From contig JAIVEN010000007.1 in the NCBI GenBank assembly GCA_026686845.1, positions 39,181,001-39,245,000 on the forward strand: a stretch of 64,000 nt of DNA. The letters run 5' to 3'. Below the pieces are notes generated by a model, which saw only the letters and a list, made by a program, of their open reading frames with translations, was not told the DNA's origin and did not search any database. The position numbers were made by a program, and so were the translations under genes. The first letter of the stretch is position 1, and every line of letters begins with the position of its first letter. The stretch comes from Adenanthera pavonina. Its lineage: Eukaryota > Streptophyta > Magnoliopsida > Fabales > Fabaceae. Of the stretch, positions 46,311-59,870 are shown piece by piece.

Positions 46311-47329
46311 TCATTCGAATAAGCCCGTATATTGGTCGTAAACATTATGTTGAGTCCAAAGTTGTGCATCGCAGGATGAGTCGGTGGTAAAGTAATTATG
46401 GGAATGGGATTGAGATAGCAAGGGTGGGAGTGACACTGCTTCCGTGGGGTCGCAGAAAATGTCAGCCACAAATGGGTCTGTCCAGAAATTTACGTCCAGA
46501 AAAGCAAACTCATCATCCCCGATCAAGCTTAATTCGTTGCAGCTGGCTGCTGTTGTTATGCTCGACGATGACCGAGCGGACAGTTGACATGAATTATCCC
46601 CCATTGCCATGGGACTACTATTGTTAACGGCCAATTCAGCTGACTCCTTCTCTTTTTCTTCCTTGGACTTATTGTGTTGAAGCCGCTTCTTGAGGTTGGT
46701 GTGCCAGTAGTTCTTGATTTCATTGTCTGTTCTTCCAGGCAGCTTTGCGGCAATGGCGGACCATCTGCAACATTCATTCGGAATTAATTAATTTCATCGA
46801 TCACATAATGTCAATGTGATTGGGTATATTATATATATATATATATATATATATTCCAGACCCAGTTACGTTTGTTTCAAAACAGCCAAAGCTAATGCAT
46901 GATGTGTGAGAGCGGAAGTACCTGTTTCCCAACTGCTGGTGCAGTTTGATGACAGTTTCTTCTTCTTGTGGAGTGTAATTCCCTCTTTTGATGTTGGGCC
47001 TCAGGTAATTTAGCCACCTAAGTCTGCAACTCTTTCCACACCTGGCTAGGCCTGAAAATTAACATGTATATATTGATTGATGCATGGTGGTTAATAGATA
47101 TATATATATATAATTAGTTTGAATCACTGATATATATATACATATATATTGATTGGAGGAAAAATTATATTCGATGAGCAAGGGAACTACGTGTACCTGC
47201 ATACTTGGGAAGTTGGCGCCAATTCCAGCAGCCGTACCTAGTAACATAGGCAATCAGCTTCCTATCTTCCTCGGGTGTCCACGTACCTTTCTTCAGTCCA
47301 CTTTTGTCACAGCTTGGAGTTCTCACCAT
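46311..47329 (-). CDS. R2R3-MYB transcription factor (second copy)
   Basis: Exons 47329-47197, 47051-46922 and 46764-46311 (133, 130 and 454 bp) have GT-AG introns of 145 and 157 bp and give 238 residues. R2 (about 13-64) begins GTWTPEEDRKLIAYVTRYGC, the same as the first copy. R3 (about 66-116) ends PGRTDNEIKNYWHT. A basic KEEKEKE stretch follows, then Ser-rich sequence and an acidic tail with DDEFAFLD near residue 180 and FWTDPF. The DDEFAFLD match outside the MYB repeats supports common descent of the two genes. The tail is about 70 residues shorter than in the first copy. It should be a nuclear DNA-binding regulator. Subgroup 2-like is my guess, with no bHLH-interaction signature seen in R3. 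Confidence 0.93.
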
Positions 47330-47660
47330 CTTCAATTCTCAAAATAAAACAGAATCAGGGGACGGGGTTCTCCTCTGATTCTGAATGCTAATAAATTAAA
47401 CCCGAGCTTTAACAGATATATATAGACTAGTGCGTCTTCCCCCCCAAGTCGTGTTTCACGGTCAATAATAAAACTTTTTTGTATTCAAAAGGAACAAGGG
47501 GGTCCCTCACGATGTTTCTCGTCACTCCAGTCCAAATTTCCACATTATGCGTCATTTAATCTGAACGCCAATTTTATTTATTACTACTTTATATATCACC
47601 CTTCACCTGCTGCTTATCTTCCACGAACCACGAAGCTAGCTTCCTCAATTTGCTTCACTG
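47330..47660 (-). promoter_or_regulatory. Promoter region of the second MYB gene
   Basis: TATATATA at 47417-47424 lies about 88 bp upstream of the ATG on the minus strand, a plausible TATA box at a distance similar to the first copy. The word 'cgtgtttcac' (47450-47459) resembles 'cgtgtttcat' upstream of the first copy (13432-13441), possibly retained promoter sequence. Confidence 0.45.
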
Positions 47661-49864
47661 CACTTGAACGTGATTAATTAGCAAATTAATTGCTGTGAAA
47701 AGTTATATTATTCAGAAAGTCATGAATATATAATAATGCATTTTTCTTAGACTTTATGCAAAATATGTGCCCATAATCTAGTAGTTTATATATAATTTGA
47801 AGTATCTGTCATGCATCATTTTAAGCTATTTATGTTGACTCTGCCGTTGACTCCTTTTTTTTAATTTTTGACCAAAAGACTCCGTTTTTTTTTTAGGAAA
47901 AAAAAAACAATGTTTTAGGACGAAGCTAATTTACACATACTTTTTTTTTTGGTAGACATTTATATGATTTTTTTAAGCCATTAGTCATTCTTCATCTTCG
48001 TACTGTTTTTTTTCCCGATACATAGTTATTCATATATTATTTCATAAGTCATACTAAAAGTTGTTTTTACCTCAAAATAAAATAATCATAGAATTACCAA
48101 CAAAAATGGAGGGAAAATGAGTTCCAAAATTAATCATGAGGCCATAGGTGGATATATAGTGAGTTGTTATAGTCATGGATCTGAATACAAGATAGATAAA
48201 TATAAAAAAGAGTCTTATTCATAAATTTATATAAATCAAAACAAACATATTTCAAATTCAGTCCATCCCAAGTTAAACTATATATCCTATTTCTAACCCC
48301 TAGCTTGAGGATTTAGCAATTTATATATAGAAAAAAGAAACAACAAATTAAATCATAATGTTAGAATCCCTAAACATCGATCAGTTCAAATAAAAGAGTG
48401 GGAAGAAACTCAAATTAATTGGCAATAGATGGTGAATCTAAGCCCATTTCTTCTCTGTTGCTTTGGATCTCATCTCACCTTCTCCTTGATATTCTTCTCC
48501 TCAAGAATGCTCTAAAAATGTTTCACAATTCCCCTCTTGCATGTGTAAATCCTTGTTTCCTAATTTATAGCTGTTACTTGCTATATCTATAAATCAAGTT
48601 GCATCAATTTTTTTTAATCCTGTAAATTAATATGAAATGAAAGAAACAATATATAATCAATTAAATGTTAATTATAACCTGGAAATTATAATTATTTAAT
48701 TGTATAAAATGTACTTATCATTGGTTTCAATTTCAGGGGCTACTTGTGGTGGTCTGTATGTGACTGTTACGCGGAGTTGATTGATAGAATTGGGTAAAGA
48801 AAGTGTAGGAAGTGAATGAATGATTGCTGCTGCTTTTATGATTCAGTGCTTTATCTTTTATTTTTTATTTTTTCTTTTTCCACATATTGGTCCAGGTCAC
48901 TTGCTAATATTCCGGAGCAACTGTATATGCTTAATTAGCATCTGCAAATACAACACAACTTTCCATTCCATGTCCGCCATCTCTCTCTGCAATTGTACCA
49001 ATTTTATCATCACAAGCACAGCTCATAGTTTCATTTTCTTCTATGTGGTTTGAGAGTTATATACCCTCATCATCATCATTTCATTGATATTTTATTCTGA
49101 TATTAATTTTTTTTATAAAAATTAAATTAAATTAAAATATTTCATAACTTTTGTTTTAAAGTTAAAAAAAAGAAGTGTATATTTAAAAAATAATAATTTC
49201 AACAAATTAAAAAAATAATTAATTAAATTAAAACATAGCATCATGATAACGGAAATTTAAATTAAAATAGACAGAAATCACAGAATATATATTTGAAATG
49301 AACAAAAATTCACATGATATTTTCTTACAAAATGTGATAAAAGTGATTCCACTTAGGATTGTCCCACATGTGTGTTGTTGCATAAGGGGAACTTCGGTGT
49401 GAAATTGTAAGTTGGACTTCCGGGTGGGCCCACATATTGGGTTTGAACTTTGAATTTCAACTATCTTTTTGGGGCAGCCTATTTGAAACTGTCAATGAGA
49501 CGATGACTCAATGCACGTCTTCGTGGAATTTCGAGACGGCCCTCAATTGTATATACTTCCATGCCCTCATAAATATTACCCCATAGGTACTTTAATATAA
49601 GAGATAGATTGGAAAAATTTGATGTTTCAAAATATAAAAAATTTATCTGATGTGTTTAATAAGTTATTTTAAAATATCTCTAATTAAGATGTTATTTTTT
49701 TAAAAATTAGTAATATAATTTATTTATATTAATTATATGATGTAAAAATTATTAATATTAAATGAGAGTATTTTTAAAAAATATTTATATTCCAAACAAA
49801 TTTATTATTTTTCTTAATTGATCTATGTGATTTTTTTTACTTATTTTAAGAAATGAAAGAAATA
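47661..49864. other. Gene-free stretch
   Basis: No exon-like sequence with familiar motifs was found in 2.2 kb upstream of the second MYB gene. The segment 48720-49050 is less AT-rich, but its longest frame is short and lacks similarity. Confidence 0.5.
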
Positions 49865-50127
49865 TTCCCTCTGATCCATATTATAAGACATTTTGTATGA
49901 CAAATTTTTAGTAAAAAATATATGGTATTGGATGTTTTTCTTTCTATTTTATCCTTATTTTTAATGCTTTAATACTTCTCATTTATAACCCTATAATGAT
50001 AATAGAATAGATTATTTAATAAGAATAAAATAAGAAATGTGAGTACTTTTTGTATTGATTTCATGTGAAATAATGATTTCTTACATGTAATTGATACAAA
50101 ATGTCTTATAATGTGGACCGGAGGAAA
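49865..50127. mobile_element. Stowaway-like MITE, well-preserved ends
   Basis: 263 bp flanked by TA (49863-49864 and 50128-50129). The left end TTCCCTCTGATCCATATTAT and the reversed right end TTTCCTCCGGTCCACATTAT agree at 16 of 20 positions, then both read 'aagacattttgtat'. Non-coding. Confidence 0.85.
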
Positions 50128-50129
50128 TA

Positions 50130-51848
50130 TTTCTTTAGGTTTTTTAAACTTTTTACAATATTTATCACTTTAAAATTTTAATAAAGTATTAATAGCTTAT
50201 TTTACTGATTTTCTCTTTTATTAATATTAAATAGATTATTTAAGAAAGCATTTAATTAAAGTTATTTTGATAAAATAATTATAAAATTTTACAATATTTT
50301 ATATCATTTAATTTTTATAAACAGGACCGAGTATTATTATTGAAAAGTGGCCAACTAAAAGCATAACAACACCATGGCCCAAAAAAAAGGTATAACAAGA
50401 CAACTAAATGTTCGCAAACATTGTAATTATACATACAGGTGGATTCTGTGCATTGAACTGCCCTTTCATGTTCGAATTTAATTTCTCTTTTCTTATAGTA
50501 TTATTCTATCCCGCACACCTTTAAATATGATTTTTCTCCTTGAAAAGCCCGTGGTTATTTTCTTGTCAAATTTTTTTTTAGTGGAGATATGACCATCATT
50601 TGATTAATTATCATGAGCCAAAGGTTAGGCTGGATAAGAATAGAGTGGATACAAATCAAATAGACTTTCAAGTGTCGTTAAACAGTTTCCAATGAAGAAA
50701 AATGTTACTCAACATATTATTCCTAGGGTTGAAAAACTGCACAGTTAGCATAACATTTCATTTTTGAAGTTATCAAAAAATAAAACATTTCACATAAATT
50801 AGAGTTAGCATTTTTGTTACTCTTAAGTGTTGATTAGATTTAACTTGTATGTGATGTTTTTTATTTCTTTTATAAAATGTAAGAAAAATACTAAGTGTGT
50901 AAAATTATTATATTACCATTTAGGAATTTATGCGAAGCTTGAAAACACGTTTCCTTTATAAAGAATCATTAAATCTGTGTGCAATAAGCTAAATGATGAG
51001 TATCAAGCTTATATATATTTAAAACAAATATAAATTCATCAATGAATAAAGATGATCATCTGTTTTATCTTCTGACACAGTTAATATATAGTGAGATCTT
51101 TTAAATATATTATCTTGGATTTGATTCCTGATTAGTATATGAAAAATGTCTTGAGGGATATAAAACCAATTTCCATAATTTTTACGTCTTGAAATGGTGA
51201 GTTTTTAATATGGTTATTGGTTAGGAGATCCTTGGTGCTCAAAAAAATATGATCATTAAAAAAAAAAGATGATAATTGAAGGGCAAACACTTAAGGGGAA
51301 AAAAGGCTCGATATCCAGATTGAGGGTGATTGATCCAACTTTATTAAAGGATTGTGTTGAATGAAGCTGCACGCTTTTTCTTTGTCGCTAGCTATGTAAA
51401 AGACCAGAGACTTATCTTCATTCTTAACACAAAGCCAATCCAATGGTTCTTTCCAAACCCAAGCGCACGAGTCATGACCAGTCCCCACCCAGACAAAATT
51501 TAGAATCTCGATTTTCCTTTTTTTTCCCCTCTCTCTTTTAGTTAAAGCTATAGGTGGTATTGCTATAGGATTCCAATAGATATATCGTTGCCACTATTGT
51601 TAAATCCCTCTGCAATGCAGACTAGGCTAAAATTACATAATTACAATACATATATTTGACATCATAATTTCCTAACTTAGGGTTTGCAGTACTCCTTCAC
51701 TATTAAGGAAGAGACCAATTAATCACTAAAAAAATATTGTAATGAGTACGTGCTTGCAAACAATCCAAATTAAATTAATTAATGAAACGTGTTCTCTTTA
51801 GATCTATAATTTATTCTAAATTGATTGTGGGACTTATGTATTACATGA
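50130..51848. other. Gene-free stretch
   Basis: The first 200 bases may be a second, badly eroded MITE (right end near 50330). No gene recognised in the rest. A 65-codon minus-strand frame near 51291-51488 has no motif I know. Confidence 0.45.
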
Positions 51849-53470
51849 TGTAACATCCTCATTTTTCATGTATGTATATTATGATCAAATGATATTACGA
51901 ATTATCTTAAATTGTTCTGGATTAATTTATGATAATTGAGGAAGGTTGGATATTTAATTAAACAGTTATTTTGCCAAAAATTAAGGGCAAAATGGTCATT
52001 TTATAGAAAAAGATAGAGTAAATAATATTTTAATACTCTCGTGCTGGCTAAAAATACAAGTAATACTGGTTATGTGGGGTCAGAGAGAAAAAAATATAAG
52101 TCCAATAAAATACGGGTCCAACGTGAATAGTAAATACTAGGGGAGATAAATAGTAAAAAATAAGCAAGACTGGTGGTCCCTATATGGAAAAAGTAAAGAG
52201 AGAAAAGTAATTGGATCATACAGATAAAGTAAACAAATAAAGATACATGATATAAAGGAAAACTCAGGGAAAAGTACACGAATCAGATCCAAATGAATCT
52301 AATAAAGTAATAAGAGTACATGTTCACTTTTTGACTTTTTGGTCAAAAATCATTGAACAAAAATACCCTTCACCCCTCTCTCACAAATGGGAAAAATATC
52401 TAAGGATAAGAATGTAAAATAAAATAAACTAATCAAGAATAATTTGGGGCCTTTGGATCAAAATGAACTCCAATGGATCACATTCACCCTAACTTCTTAT
52501 AAATACCTCTCTACCCTTTTTGCTCATTTGGTAAGAAGCTTGGGAGGCTTTAGAGAGAGAGAAAGGGAGCAGGTGTGCCAAAGAGAGAAAGAGAGGGAGA
52601 GAAGGAAGGAAAGGAAGAGAGAAAGAAGGAAGGAAGGAGGAGTAAGGCAAGGAGTATCCAAGGTAAGTCTCTCCTCCTAATCTCTTCTAGTATCTTTCTT
52701 TTTTCATTTAGTTTAGAATTTGAAGCATCTTTTCCCTCTCTCATGATCTCTATCCCACGGCTAAAGTAAGAAAGAAGCTTAGGGTTCGTTATACATGAAG
52801 CGGTTCAAATGATGTTATTAGGTTGATAAGTAAAGTTTAATAATGTTCTTAGGCTTCAAACAAGTTCAAGAGGGAAGCCTAAGCTAGTGCAAAGTAAGAT
52901 TTAAAGTAAAGGGAGTAAAACTTTGATGTTGTAACTCTTGTTCTAAACTTTTACATTGATATATTGTGTTTTATGTTGTAAACTATGTTGCTATGATATT
53001 TGGCTATGTTTTATAGCTGGTTTGGCTATTTTTATATCAAGGGTTGAGCCCAGAATGCCTATTTACTAAACTGTTATGTTGCCGAAATTTTTACTACAAT
53101 ATAGTGTTTTAATTGTTTTCTAAAAATATGTTATAAAAGCATGATAATTTTACAATGTTTAAACTAATGTGATGATGTGATATGTTTGAGCTAAGTTGCT
53201 ACCGAGATGTCCCCTATCTCATCCCCAAATTTTTCCAATTATAGGACCAAGTAATAGCATGGGAAAGGGCAAAGGCATGGAAGAATGATGAAGAGAAATT
53301 GTTTGTTGGAAACTATTTCTGTTGTAAACACTGTCTAACTTGGGGATTCTATATAAATTCGTGTACTACTCCAAAAATTTTGTAGTTTATATGGATGTAT
53401 AGAACTATGTATTATAAATGTTTTGCCACTGGTTTGACTAAATTTGGAGCTACATAATGGTAATTATGTA
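51849..53470 (+). repeat. Probable solo LTR (right limit uncertain)
   Basis: It begins TGTAACATCCTCATTTTTCA, a common plant gypsy LTR start. Downstream are 'gggcaaaatggtcatttta', a TATAAATA at 52499-52506, and a purine-rich leader with GA and GGAA repeats (52550-52640) followed by 'ccaaggtaagtct'. This layout resembles the 1-2440 repeat read on its minus strand. No convincing CA end or target duplication was found, and no gag or pol follows. Confidence 0.35.
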
Positions 53471-55346
53471 TGTTTTACCAAAACTATTTCAATTAAAGTT
53501 GTTTCTGACCCTTGAACATTTAAAATAGTATTCTAGATAGTAGAAGTAAAATGAATACACAAAATAAATATGCCTAGAAATTAGATATGAAAGCTTTCCA
53601 ATAATGCCAAGTATGCATCATATGGCTCTATATGTTAAGAGAAATAAATTTTTAAAATTAAGATTTAGATTTCAGACAGAAACAGATATGCGAAAATAAA
53701 CAGTAATATTTACTCAATAAACTATATGAATATGTGCGTTTATTTTCCAGTTTCTTATTTTTCTCTTGACATTCAAGATGTTTATGAGTTTTAGATACTT
53801 AAACTACTAAGAAATAATTTTTTTACATTTAATTATGATTTTAAAAAAAATTGCTACATAGTGAGCTAAAAAGCCATGATAAATAGTTTTAGAAAGTTTT
53901 AAAGTTTCAATTGGTTTAAGTTTTTTAAAACTGTTTTCATATATTAAAATCAAGTATTTTTCATGAAAAAAACTTTAAAATATAAGATGTAATACATAGA
54001 GTCTTATATAAGAAGTTACAATATTCATAGTTTATGAATAGTATAACTTCTTATCTAGTAATATAAAATTATTAGATATATAGATATTGACTTTTTGTCG
54101 GACATTTTTGCAACGAGACACCTTCCAATTTCAAAATGTGTTGGAAATTGGAGTATTCACATGGTTTCGTATCTTCACACGAAAAGAAGAACGGAATTCA
54201 TTACATGAAGACTGAGATCGATCTATTATATTTTGTTAACATTATTTAGCAATAACTATTTTCTTTTAATACTTTTCTTTAATCATGAACATAAAAGACA
54301 TTTTTCATCACAAAATCACCTTTTTCTTTCCTTTCTATTTAATTATGTGTACCAAATAGGCCCCAATTAGTCATGCTTGGCTACTATATTAAATGACCAT
54401 CTATTTAATAATATTTATGCTTTTGCTCTCTTCTCGTGTCTTTTACCTAACTAAATCACATGAACTAACTTTTGAATACGTTGAAATCCTTTTTGGAGAC
54501 CAAGAGTGTAAACGCCTTAAAAAATTTGTCGTTGTTTCTGTAAACTAGTTTCATATATTAATTTAAGTATAGGCATTATATATATATGTATATATTATAC
54601 AGTGTAGCCACAAGTTGCTGTGTAAGTTATTTTGTGTTGATCGGACCACGATCGTGGCTAATTTATTTAATTAGATACTATTATTTGGTACAATTGGAAT
54701 TCAAAATTGAACATAGTTTCACGTGCGTATATTGAAAACGCGGAAGATTAAGGTCAAGCAAGAAAAATAAGACCAGTTCTATAACATAGAAAACTTTAGT
54801 TATACATATATTCTTCTTCTTTTTTTTGATACACTACATATATTCTTCTTTTGATCGCATTTCAGTACAGATTGTGAAGGAGTGCTGGAAATAAACCGTT
54901 GTTGATAACCGGGTAAGCTTTTTATTTTTGACATGACGTAGGCTTAATACTCCAGTCTCATTTTATTAATTTATTATTCTAGAAAATTTTAAATATCTCA
55001 ATTTATTTATCATTTTACATTATTAATAAAGTATTAATTTTTTTTACTATTTTACCATTAATTAAAGATAATGATAGGTAGGATATAAGTTATCTTATAT
55101 CATTAAAATTAAGGATATTTTGGTATAATACTATTAAATTTTATTATAACTCAGATTATTTAATAATTTTATTGTCTGAAGTATTTGGAGACATAGGATT
55201 ATGCTTTGCAATTATTAGTGATCTTAAGCATAGTTATGCCGTGTTCTTTGATGTTTCTTTCGGAATGGTTCTTTTGCATATTTATTTGTAGACATGTGAT
55301 AAACCCATGTTCTTTCTCTCTTGATACAAGGGAGATATTTATGACT
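53471..55346. other. Gene-free stretch
   Basis: AT-rich and without recognised genes. A possible Stowaway-like left end (TA|CTCCAGTCTCA) is at 54948, but its partner end is weak. Confidence 0.45.
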
Positions 55347-56763
55347 AAGGTTGGGGAAAAAACCCGGTTCAAGCAAATCTGGTTTGACTTGAGGAGGCTG
55401 GCTTAGAATGAACCCAGTTTGAGCAACCTAGGACCAAAAACTAAGGTCTTAAATTAGGCTGATTGAATGAGTTAGATCAGGTTCTGAGCTAGCCCTTCAA
55501 ACCACTTGGCTGGTTTGACTTGGTGCCTATATATTTTTTAAAAATTTCATATGGAGAGTGGACAATGTCATTTTTCTTCCCCATTCAATCCTTCCCCAAC
55601 AACCCTTCTTCACCCATTAGCCCATCTTCCTTCACTTCCTCAATGCATCTTCGGCCTACCCTTCCTCTTCCACTCTGCTCCTTTGTCCATCTGTCGCTAT
55701 GGGATTGTAAAATCTTCTAGGCTTTCCTCTGTGGCTCTCATTTGATGCTCGGTGGAATTCTAATAGTATGAATAATTCAAAACTTTAAACATCGAACCCT
55801 AATCCTCAAAAGGTGTATTAGGAAAATTGGTAGCACTCCTTTGTGGTAGTTGTCCTCCGCTGCTATGTTGCCATGTCCTTCCTCTCCTCTCACTCTCACC
55901 CTGTTCAATTTGTACCTAACCCGAAGCTAATGGACAAAAAAATTGAACCTATGATTTACATACCTTCGTGGCTATTTGATCTCAGAATCTCAGCTTCATG
56001 CTCATTTGAGTCCTCTTCCTCTTCGTCTACATTCTATCACACTCCCTCACTTTTGTCTCATATTTGGATTAGAGCAATGTTTGGATTTCACTAGTTTTTA
56101 TTAGAGCATATTTATATGTCCATCCCACTTCCACAATTCTATGAAAAGCTTGTACATTTGTGTTTTTATTTGTTTGATGCCTTTGACTTTTATTTTGTAT
56201 TCAGATTTCAATTTGTATTTAAGATTTTAGATAGCAGGTTGATTCTTCAATTTATGGTATTTCTGTTATTTTTAATGGATTTGTTTTGCTTCTGCTTGCA
56301 TTTTGTAATGCTTTTGGATCCGTCGTCATTCAATTTTCTTCTTGTTGGTTTTATGTTTTGCTTTAGTGTTACGCTTTCTTTGAACTCCTATATCTCTTTT
56401 GTTGCTTAATGATATTATCCGGTTCTATTTGTTAGAAAAAAAAAAAAAGGAAGTGAATGGAATGAGTGTTTCTTTTGCTATGAATTCTATTGTAATATGT
56501 CTTTTTGAAACTAAAATTGATGCACAATCAGTATTCAGGAAAGTTAAAATAAAAAAGGAGCAAGCTTAAAAACAAAAGAAGAAGAAGAAGATTTGATCCA
56601 CCAGACTTGGTCCAATTCAATATAGACTAATCTGTCTTAGTCTAGCATCAGGTTATGCCCAATTCAGATTAGACCACAAGTTTAGATACTGAACCCATGC
56701 TTCAACCAGCTAGACTTTGGGTTGATAGAAAATCCAATCTAATCTGATCTACCTTACCCCTAC
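55347..56763. other. Possible non-autonomous transposon with carried-in sequence
   Basis: Edges near 55350-55530 and 56590-56755 are rich in 'gttcaagc', 'gacttggt' and 'ccaattcag' words, like the ends of some plant hAT-type non-autonomous elements ('aggttggggaaaaaacccgg' on the left, reversed 'aggggtaaggtagatcagat' on the right). The middle (55540-56410) is less AT-rich and could be captured genomic sequence. No target duplication was found, so this is a weak call. Confidence 0.25.
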
Positions 56764-58358
56764 TTATATCTACTAATGGAAATACAGTTTTAATGATAAA
56801 AAGGTTGGGTTCTTATGAGCAAGTTTTAGGAGTTGTATAGGGATTTACTTTAGTAGTTATAATCTTGAATCAAAGGGTTTTGCTTTAAGCCATTGTTTTA
56901 GACTTGGGTGTCTTTGAGTTATGGTTTTTGTACACTTTATTTTGTCTGGTCATTATTTTAAAAAAAAAGTTAAAACAAAAAGAATAGAAATAAAAAATTA
57001 TTCTTCGAGTGTCTTTTTCTTTTGCTTCTTTTATAAAAATAATAATAAATGGGTCAGTCCCTTGAAAGGAGGAGGGAGACAAAATATCTTTTCTTTTAAT
57101 TGATGATTTTGTTTTAAAAAAAAAAAGAGGAAAGGAAATGTTGCTTGCATTGTTGCCAAAAATAAAAAAAATAATAATAATAAAGAGGAAGGAAAGAAAA
57201 AGAAAAATCAAAGATGGAGATTTGATATCAAGGTAATAATGAGAAAAAGAAAGTAAATCAATCAATCTTAATGTAAATATTAAAGAAAAGATAATAAAAG
57301 GGATTTTTGTGAATTGGGAATATTAATTGAATGTTTTCTTTTTTGCACCATAAATAGAGGTAGGAGGAGAAGAGAATGAATATCAAAGAAAGAAAAGATC
57401 AAGAATGAGAGATTGGGAGAAGGAGAAGGGACGCAAGAGTAATTGAGAGAAGAAAAAAAAGAAAGGAAGAGAGAGTTGCAGATGGTGGTTTTTGTGAGAG
57501 AAACATAGGTGAGGTAGAAAATTCCTTGTAGAACTTTTTTAGGTTAAATAAGATGTGATCCAGTACTATCTCCTCTTAAGTATTTCAATGATCTCAAATT
57601 CTATATTTTGGTGAGATCCATGAAACAAACTACTTACAGTAATGAATATCTCAATAGATGGAGGTGTGTTTGTGATGTGTATATTTTATCTTTACTTTTC
57701 TTTTTCTTGAATATATTCTATGGACCCCAAAAAATGATATATTGGTGAGGTCATGAGACAATTAATTATACATGAATATCCTTGGTAAGAATGAAGGTGT
57801 GTTTAAAATTTTGTGATATCATGATATGGCTTCCATAAAGCTAAGGTGTTAATTTACAGCCAAATAATTGTGGTCTTGGGATTGGATGTTACTAGTGCAA
57901 TAGATTTCTCTCCTTTGTATTATATCATAAGTAGCCGTTGATTGTTTAATTTGTGTATTAGTTTATTTTAGGGAAAATTAATATGTAGGTCTATATTTTT
58001 CACCTTTTTTCAACTAGATCCCTATACTTTAAAAAGCTAAGAAATGGTCCTTATGGTTTACTATGTTTGTGGCGTTAGTCCTTGGAATTTGAGAAATACT
58101 AGCAACTTATCCATTTTGTGCTTAGCTGGCATTGACGATGTCGAGTTAGTGCTTAGGTGAAAAAATTTGCTTATCTCAACATACACATCAAATGAAGGCT
58201 GCCGCATAAGTAACTTATTTATTATTCTTTTTGAGAAAAAGAGGGGGGAAGTTTCGCGCCTTTGCCTAAAAAACCTTTGCATCAGAAAACTAAAAGATGC
58301 AAACCCTTCTCTGTTTAAAGCTCCCTGAAGCATGACTTGACTTAGAGAGGGGTTGAAG
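56764..58358. other. Gene-free stretch left of the Athila-like element
   Basis: Contains A- and GA-rich tracts (57120-57260, 57360-57480). The end of the region (57960-58350) has wording of a common plant repeat ('aactagatccctatacttt', 'ggtccttatggtttac') that appears cut by the LTR element at 58359. No gene found. Confidence 0.45.
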
Positions 58359-59864
58359 TGATGTGTCCATTTTATACATATAAAATACCCACATTTAAGC
58401 TTTAAATTGTATTTAAATATGTTTACAATGGTATATTTTAGCATGATTTGACATATTTTTGTGTTTCATGATGTTATAAGCTCATTTGGAAGCATTCGGA
58501 GTAAAAATGTTACAAATTGTTCATGCTGAAAAGTTGTGACACCCTTCGGTATTTTGACCATAATTCTCACATATAAACTCCGATTGAGATGATTTATAAT
58601 GCGTTAGAAAGCTAAGACATAGAGCTATAACTTTTATGTTTTGAGTTTTCCCAAATTCTAACTTTATCATGGTGAAAATCGAACTCAAAATGTCAATACG
58701 AGCTGATGACGTTATGAAACTGAAAGTTACATGTCCGTACAAACAGTACACACCCGGCGCCGATCAAATCCGTACAGCACTGGGTCAACTCGGATTTTCA
58801 CGTTTTTCAGCAATTTAGACGCACCCGGCACCGTATTAGTTAATTTTGTGGTTACCCGGCGCCGGGTCATTCAATAGGGGTCCGTAAAAACACGTTTTTG
58901 ACGTGTTTTCATGATTTTTTAGGCTTTTATGGGCTTCTAAAATTCTTCTATATAAGGATACACGATAGAAGTACAACAGGAGATTCAGAAACACACTCAG
59001 AAGCTAGAAAATACTGTTTTAAACGCATCTGGGAGCAACTAGAAGCATCTTATAAAGAAAGAGCAAGGAGATTTGGGGAGTATTAGTGATAGATTTATTC
59101 TTCTCTAATATAACTCTATTTTCTTATTATTTTCATTATGATTTGGGATTTTAGTTGTGATTTAATTTCTATTTCCATGAGTAGCTAAATTTCCCAGTCA
59201 GGGGTAAGGATGTAGCCTGAGTGGGATGGATTGGATTTGTTTCTCTAGTTAAGACTCTTTGATTTGTTCTTCAAGTTATATTTAATTTATCTTTTTATTA
59301 TATTTATCTCTTTTGTTCATTCATGTGGATTTTATGCTTGATCACCATAGAATCTAATTAATGGGTAAACTTGATGGACTGAGAGGTGAAGAGTGAACCT
59401 AGATTTAGAGAGATAAATATGAATAACTAATCTAGAGATAGAATTAGGAATTTATGGTGATATATGTTGTAGTTTTTAAGGTTTAATTAAAAAATTTAGT
59501 TGCGCGAGAGCGAATTGAATGCTAATTAAATTAGGATTAATTGACCGAGAGGTAATTAGGACGCTTTAGAAACAACAGTCACTATAATTATATAGAGTCT
59601 AACTAAGAAATAAAATTTAATCATCTCATAAGGTGAATCCTGATCCCTTGACGCTTCTAAAACTGAATCAAAGCTCAAACTTCATTTTGTTTTCTATTTC
59701 TTTCCTTTTAAATTTGAATCCTCAATTTGATTATCACTTGCTTTTAGGATTAAAAGTTTGGACTGATAAATTTACTACCTCCCTTGGGTTCGACCTCTAG
59801 AATATTTCAGAAATTTTTTTTATTACTGTGATCGACCCTGTACACTTGCAGAATTTACCGATCA
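58359..59864 (+). repeat. 5' LTR of the Athila/Tat-like element
   Basis: It starts TGATGTGTCCATTTTATACA and ends 'acttgcagaatttaccgatca', just before the primer site. Its first 173 bases recur at 63828-64000. The word ACCCGGCGCC or a one-base variant occurs three times (58752, 58823, 58854). Confidence 0.88.
58949..58957 (+). promoter_or_regulatory. LTR TATA box
   Basis: TATATAAGG in the middle of the 5' LTR is a likely core promoter, placing transcription start near 58980. Confidence 0.55.
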
Positions 59865-59870
59865 AGTTTT

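Noticed and set aside
48820..49053. 77-codon frame rich in Phe and Cys
   Set aside because: No homology recognised. The hydrophobic composition follows from T-rich DNA, and there is no splice partner.
52444..52680. Frame with REREREK-type repeats
   Set aside because: Produced by the GA/GGAA tract of a probable LTR leader, with no protein family match.
55520..56409. Series of 66-97 codon plus-strand frames
   Set aside because: Could be captured exon pieces, but no motif is recognisable and the frames do not join by clear splice sites.
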